From: Entamoeba invadens IP1
Lineage: Eukaryota; Evosea; Mastigamoebida; Endamoebidae
NCBI RefSeq assembly: GCF_000330505.1
Contig: NW_004191634.1
Span: forward strand, 33,473-45,204
Direction: 5' to 3'
Length of the DNA stretch: 11,732 bases
A program made the position numbers and the translations under genes. This document shows positions 7,751-11,732 of the stretch, in pieces. The notes beneath the pieces are model-generated. The model was not told where the DNA came from. It did no database searches and worked only from the letters and a program-made list of their open reading frames with translations. Position 1 is the first letter of the stretch; the number at the start of each line of letters is the position of its first letter.

Positions 7751-8640
7751 GTGTTAAGCAATTCTATTTTTATAAACGCAATGTTATTTTGATTGTTAAA
7801 ACATTTCGAAAATCATTGCTTCAACTTATTTGGCTATTTATAATGAGTCGCATCTTTTTTTATTTTAAATAAAAATCGGGTTCACAATTACAATATTAAA
7901 AATAGTGTTTTTCTTTTTTACATTTACGATTTACCTCCAAAATACCAGTACTATAATATATTGTTTATTTCTAGTTTGTTGTTTTTCAAAATAATTTATT
8001 ATCAATTAATAAAACAACTATTATAAGTTAATACATTTAATTATATATTTTTAGAATGTGATGATATTATTAGTAAATTTAAAGTTAAAAAAACAATTCT
8101 TAATAGTTTCTGTACGACCTGGCCAAGTATTTCCCTCCCTATAATTTATTTTTTGCCAAACAAAAAAAAATTGTCTAACTCTGAACTCTGAAATAAGTGT
8201 GCAACTTTTTTCTATGTTATTTACCCACGACAAAAGGGAAAACATATTTTTCAACAATAACAAAAACAACAACAAAAAGTTGAATTAAGTTATAAATCAA
8301 CATAAAATATAACCATTGAATGGTTTAACCCAAAAAACTAGTTGAGAATATTTCATGGGTCGGCACAATTCTGGTTTTCAAAATTAACAAGAAAAAAACA
8401 AATTTTGTGGCAATTTAAATGTAAAAAATACCATTATTTTTATGAAAAAATAATTTTTTTGATTACTGAGCAAAAAATCGGGTTATGAAAAACATTGATA
8501 AATATTTTAAAGACTTTCTATTTTTTAAAAAAATGTGTTGTTTAAAGGCAAAACAAAATACAAAATGTTTATATTTTAATTGTGTTTTATACTTGTTTTC
8601 GTTTTTTGGTCACGAGTAAATTTCTTAAAAAACAATATGG
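7751..8640. other. AT-rich spacer, no gene seen
   Basis: Runs of A and T dominate, with a few mixed patches (8110-8140, 8290-8390). A minus-strand open frame at 8051-8275 translates to a hydrophobic Leu/Phe-rich N-terminus followed by unremarkable sequence and cannot be supported as a gene. A 15-base palindrome AACCATTGAATGGTT lies at 8311-8325 and a CAA-rich tract at about 8252-8278. Nothing else is interpretable. Confidence 0.5.
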
Positions 8641-9998
8641 GTGCAAAATCAAATTATAGTAAACATAATCTATACAAAGTTAATCAAACAAATAATAACA
8701 ATAAATAATAAAATATAATTAATAAAAAACAATTTAAATTATTATATTAATAAAAATGTATTATAATAAATAATAATTGAATTCAAACAATTTATATAAT
8801 TGCCAAATTAATAATAATTCACTTATTATTAAAATAATAAATTAAAAATGTAATTTTTGAATTAAAAAAAAAATAAATAATTTATTATTAAATTTACTCA
8901 AAAAAATTAAAAACTAAAAGTCATAGAAATTGATGTTTTTGATTGTAAATTAATTTCAATTTAAATTCAATTTCATTGTGTTATTATTCAATGAAATTTA
9001 TATTTGTCACAAATAAAAATGTAAATAAAATAATAATAAATAAAACATGATTAATTATCATAATTATATTATATATTTAATTGTTTGTTACCAAACTAAA
9101 TAATTGGATGGAATCAATAAAACTTAATGAATATAAAAATATTTAAAATTGTGATGATTGTTTTTAAATATTTTATTTATAAGACAATTTCAATAAATAT
9201 ATAAATCATCAATAATTTATATATTATAAACATTAATTACATGATAATACAATTAAAATATATTGTACATATTTCTTAAAAAAAGATAGCTAATAATTAT
9301 ATTATTAGAAAAACATTGATTTATAATATGGTTTGATTTGTTGACAAAAACGTAATATTATTACAATTTAAATAAAATTAAAGTAACTCAAAACAAAATA
9401 AACACCAAAATTAAAAAAATTGCCAAGATAGTTTAATATAAAAACAAAAACATCCAATTCAAAAAACAACAGAAAAAGACTTTAAAAATTTCAATGATTT
9501 TTGAAAAATACAAATAAACTTTAAAATTATTGTAAACTTGCAAATAAGTAATATATATTTGTTTTTGAAACATTATTATGATTTTGAAGATTCTTTTTTT
9601 GACAAAAATACAATTGATGATAAACATTATTATTTAATATAACAATTATTTATAATAATCATATATGTATATAATTATATTAATAATAGGAATGTATTTT
9701 ACAAGTATTAAAATATATATTTTGAATTTTTTGAAATAATTATATTAAAATGTCTATAAAATTATTTTAAACACAATAATTAAGGATATTAAATAACAAT
9801 TCATTTTATTTATTAATTATAATTATATAATTATAACAACCATTTCAAAACTCAAAATATGTTATACATAATTTACTAATATATTATTATTATCAACATT
9901 TAAATCATATTACATTGAATAATTTTTATTTTTAATACATTAATATACATTTTTAAAATTAAAATAATACAAACAATTCAAAATTGTTTTGGGTAATA
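8641..9998. repeat. Extremely AT-rich low-complexity tract upstream of the second hAT gene
   Basis: About 1.3 kb consists almost entirely of A and T, with many AAT, TAAT and ATTATA-type short repeats and only scattered G and C. All six frames are closed or yield Lys/Asn/Ile/Tyr/Phe-only translations. The composition changes sharply at about 9999, where the second hAT reading frame begins. The last several hundred bases should include that element's 5' non-coding end and promoter, but no terminal inverted repeat could be picked out by eye. Short perfect inverted repeats (8969-8978 with 8989-8998; 9136-9148 with 9162-9174) are within what such composition gives by chance. Confidence 0.7.
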
Positions 9999-11288
9999 AT
10001 GATTAAATATGATTTTGAACAAAACTTGTTCAAACAAATGACCGATACATACGAATTGATTATTGTTAAGCCTGAAAATTTTTGTAATAATATATTGATG
10101 GCTAAAGTTAAGACAAAGATTGAATCGATAATTTTTTATTATTGTTTGGAATGTAAAAAATGGTTTAAAGCACTCTCGTCTCACAAAACAAGACACCATA
10201 AAGACAATACATTTGAAAAAAATGACATTTTTGAAAGAAACTACATTGATTATTTAAATAACAGAACAACCACAATTATGGGATTGCCTATGAATATCAT
10301 TAAAAAAGATTTTCAAAATCAAATTGTTTTCAATAAAAAATATTTTTCAAGTTTCAACAAAAGATTGTTTTCAATTACAAACGATGATCAACACAATTTT
10401 AACTTAAACGAGTTTGTCGAAAAAGTTACTATATTTAAACAAATAGAAATCGAAAAAAATGTTGTTGTGAATAAACAATTTAACAATGATGATATAGAAA
10501 TGGATGTCGACCAAAATTGTTCGCAAATTGTGGACAAATCATTTTGTAATACATCATCAAATGTACCAGTTATTGTTGAACAAAGTGTAATGGAATTAGA
10601 TGAACCCATGATTTCAATGGAAAATGAGAATGTTCATAGTCACAAAGAAATTGCTTATCAAGATGCTAATGAACATATGGTGATTGATACCCGACCAATA
10701 AGAAATCACCCACATGTCAATACACCTTTGCCATGCACAATATGCAAATTTAATACTATTAAAGATACCATCAGTGAACTTGGACCTCAAACAGAAAATG
10801 GATTAATTGATATTTTATCAAGTTATGAAGATGTTAACAAAACAACAGAAATCAATGAAATGGGCATGGTAAGAAGAGAACAAATCAATGAAGAAAAAAT
10901 AGACAATGAACAGCTTCAAAGTTATACAAATGATAACAATTTATTATCAATAATATTTAAAGAAGCTGAATTTATCAACGACCAATTACATCCACTCTTA
11001 GATTTTAACACAAGACTTGAATGCTATGGGCAAGGAATATTAATAAAATATAAAGAAAGTGGCGTGCTTAAAATCGAAAAGGAACGATTTTTTCATAATT
11101 TTCGGTATTTTTGTTTTCCATCTAAAGTGTTTTCAAGAAAACTTTATAAAGAGCTTTTTGAATATTTTTTTAACGGATTGGAAGAAACTTTGCATACAAA
11201 AGAAGATAAAAACACGTGCCAAAAATTAAAACGAAAAATTGGAGAAATGATGATTAATTCTCTTTCAGAAGAGGCCAATTTATCATAA
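9999..11288 (+). CDS. N-terminal region of a hAT transposase with C2H2-like finger, ending at an in-frame TAA
   Basis: The first in-frame ATG is at 9999; the frame is open slightly upstream (a TTG at 9984), but a eukaryotic start would be this ATG, giving 429 residues. Residues 49-66 (numbered from 9999) form a compact finger-like motif, YCLECKKW then SSHKTRHH: Cys-x2-Cys-x9-His-x3-His, shorter than the usual x12 spacing. It is followed by an Asn/Ile/Lys/Glu-rich linker with acidic patches (NNDDIEMDVDQN, VMELDEPM), a second Cys pair at about 246-249 (LPCTICKFN), and a better ordered C-terminal part (NTRLECYGQGILIKYKESGV, FHNFRYFCFPSKVFSRKLYK, a basic helix near CQKLKRKIGEMM). The role inferred for such regions in hAT proteins is DNA binding to element ends in the nucleus. 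The TAA separates it from the catalytic core in the same frame, so it is either the 5' half of a newly disabled transposase or a short stand-alone product. I do not recognise the region between the finger and the core. Confidence 0.6.
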   Translation: MIKYDFEQNLFKQMTDTYELIIVKPENFCNNILMAKVKTKIESIIFYYCLECKKWFKALSSHKTRHHKDNTFEKNDIFERNYIDYLNNRTTTIMGLPMNIIKKDFQNQIVFNKKYFSSFNKRLFSITNDDQHNFNLNEFVEKVTIFKQIEIEKNVVVNKQFNNDDIEMDVDQNCSQIVDKSFCNTSSNVPVIVEQSVMELDEPMISMENENVHSHKEIAYQDANEHMVIDTRPIRNHPHVNTPLPCTICKFNTIKDTISELGPQTENGLIDILSSYEDVNKTTEINEMGMVRREQINEEKIDNEQLQSYTNDNNLLSIIFKEAEFINDQLHPLLDFNTRLECYGQGILIKYKESGVLKIEKERFFHNFRYFCFPSKVFSRKLYKELFEYFFNGLEETLHTKEDKNTCQKLKRKIGEMMINSLSEEANLS

Positions 11289-11732
11289 ACACAAGTAAAT
11301 TGTTCGAGAAATCAACAGTTTGTAATTGTTGAAGGGCTGTGTCCCGAGAAATTAGATGAACTGAAATTATATTCAACAAGCAAAAGAACTATAAAGAGAC
11401 ACATTAAAAAATCCAATAATTGGACAAGAAAAGAATTGATTGAAAAAATGAAAACATCCACTTGTTGTGCAATAGCTGTTGATAGTTGCACTAAAAAATA
11501 CACAGAAATGTATTGTATAATGCTAAGAATAGAAGTTAGAGATTGTTTTTATTCTTGTTTGTTGTTATTAAAAGAGTATGATAATGGGGCCAATTCGGTG
11601 CATATAGAAGCCTGGATTGCAGATGAATTAATTAATTTGGGAATTGATTTGACAAAATTGGTTTGTGTTACTTCAGATGGTGTTGCAACATTTACAGGAA
11701 TAAAAGATGGAGTCGTAAAATTGTTACGAAAA
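11289..11732 (+). pseudogene. hAT transposase catalytic core, partial, downstream of the TAA
   Basis: Directly after the TAA the same frame stays open for 148 codons to the window end. It reads FVIVEGLCPEKLDELKLYST, KRTIKRHIKKSNNWTRKELI, then CCAIAVDSCTKKYTEMYCIM (first Asp, codon 11481), LLLLKEYDNGANSVHIEAWI, and LVCVTSDGVATFTGIKDGVV (second Asp, codon 11676). A strand with 'VDSCT', followed by strands and a helix, then 'TSDG(A/V)' is the standard beginning of the hAT RNase H-like domain. The first ATG in this part is at 11448, inside the fold and close to the first Asp, so independent translation of a functional domain is unlikely. It is typed as a pseudogene only because of the upstream stop; if the stop is an assembly error or is read through, this belongs to an intact transposase. 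The 3' part is cut off by the window. Confidence 0.75.

Larger units (their letters stand above)
9999..11732 (+). mobile_element. Second hAT-superfamily transposon, right end beyond the window
   Basis: A single reading frame carries a finger-bearing N-terminal region of about 430 codons, one TAA (11286-11288), and then 148 further open codons to the last base of the window. The later part contains the two Asp motifs of the hAT RNase H-like fold (Asp codons at 11481 and 11676, 65 residues apart, against 66 in the decayed element at 491-3635). It is much better preserved than the first element and uses more A/T-ending codons, so it is probably a different family and a younger insertion. The insertion domain, catalytic Glu and dimerisation block should lie to the right of the window. 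The left terminus lies somewhere in the AT-rich tract before 9999. Confidence 0.75.

Noticed and set aside
8051..8275. Minus-strand small membrane-protein-like frame
   Set aside because: Only a short Leu/Phe-rich start suggests a membrane segment; there is no homology pattern or context, and A/T runs produce such strings by chance.
8311..8325. Palindrome AACCATTGAATGGTT
   Set aside because: Too short and isolated to support a binding site or terminator without other evidence.
9136..9174. Perfect 13-bp inverted repeat with a 13-base loop
   Set aside because: Both arms are entirely A/T within a nearly pure A/T tract, where several such pairs are expected by chance; the same holds for 6987-6999 with 7022-7034 and 8969-8978 with 8989-8998.
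9984..9998. Translation start at 9984
   Set aside because: The codon there is TTG. The first in-frame ATG is at 9999 and is preferred for a eukaryotic gene.
11277..11300. Reassigned stop codon (TAA read as Gln, as in some ciliates)
   Set aside because: The first element and the decayed gene also have in-frame TAG and TGA stops together with frame shifts, so decay explains them. The window offers no systematic pattern of TAA and TAG standing at Gln positions in an otherwise intact gene.
11130..11320. Intron that would remove the TAA at 11286
   Set aside because: A CTTTCAG resembling a 3' splice site lies at about 11264, but upstream of the TAA. No convincing GT donor and AG acceptor pair surrounds the stop while keeping the coherent protein sequence on both sides.

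Overview
The window looks like nuclear DNA of an AT-rich eukaryote, most likely a protist. No bacterial signatures are visible: there are no operons, no ribosome-binding sites and no sigma-factor promoters. Gene-like stretches are separated by extremely AT-rich spacers, and the recognisable proteins are eukaryotic hAT-superfamily DNA transposases. An Entamoeba invadens-like genome would fit, because it is rich in hAT elements, has intron-poor genes and carries large extracellular repeat proteins. That assignment is inference from style, not from a marker gene.

Layout, all on the + strand. (1) 3-182: a short coding-like relic of unknown origin. (2) 183-490: AT-rich spacer. (3) 491-3635: a badly decayed hAT transposase gene. 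It has an N-terminal CxxC zinc-finger-like region, a long acidic linker, two catalytic-type Asp motifs, a broken middle and an intact-looking C-terminal hAT dimerisation block, scattered over three frames with several stops. (4) 3742-6731: about 3 kb of decayed coding sequence from one or more long, beta-strand-like proteins rich in Thr, Asn, Ser and Lys. It can be followed by switching frames, and an imperfect hairpin lies at its 3' end. (5) 6755-7402: AT-rich spacer. (6) 7403-7750: a possible coding relic with one stop. (7) 7751-9998: spacer that becomes almost pure A/T from about 8640. (8) 9999-11732: a second, much better preserved hAT transposase gene. Its long N-terminal part ends at one in-frame TAA (11286-11288), after which the same frame stays open to the window edge and carries the hAT catalytic core.

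The genes do not appear to cooperate. This is a transposon-rich, gene-poor region with a dead hAT copy, a dead host-like (possibly surface-protein) gene, and a younger hAT copy that is truncated by the window end. I found no RNA gene, CRISPR array, phage or defence system. The most interesting points are the lone in-frame stop in the otherwise clean second hAT gene, its unfamiliar roughly 430-residue N-terminal region, and the frame-walk evidence for the large decayed gene.
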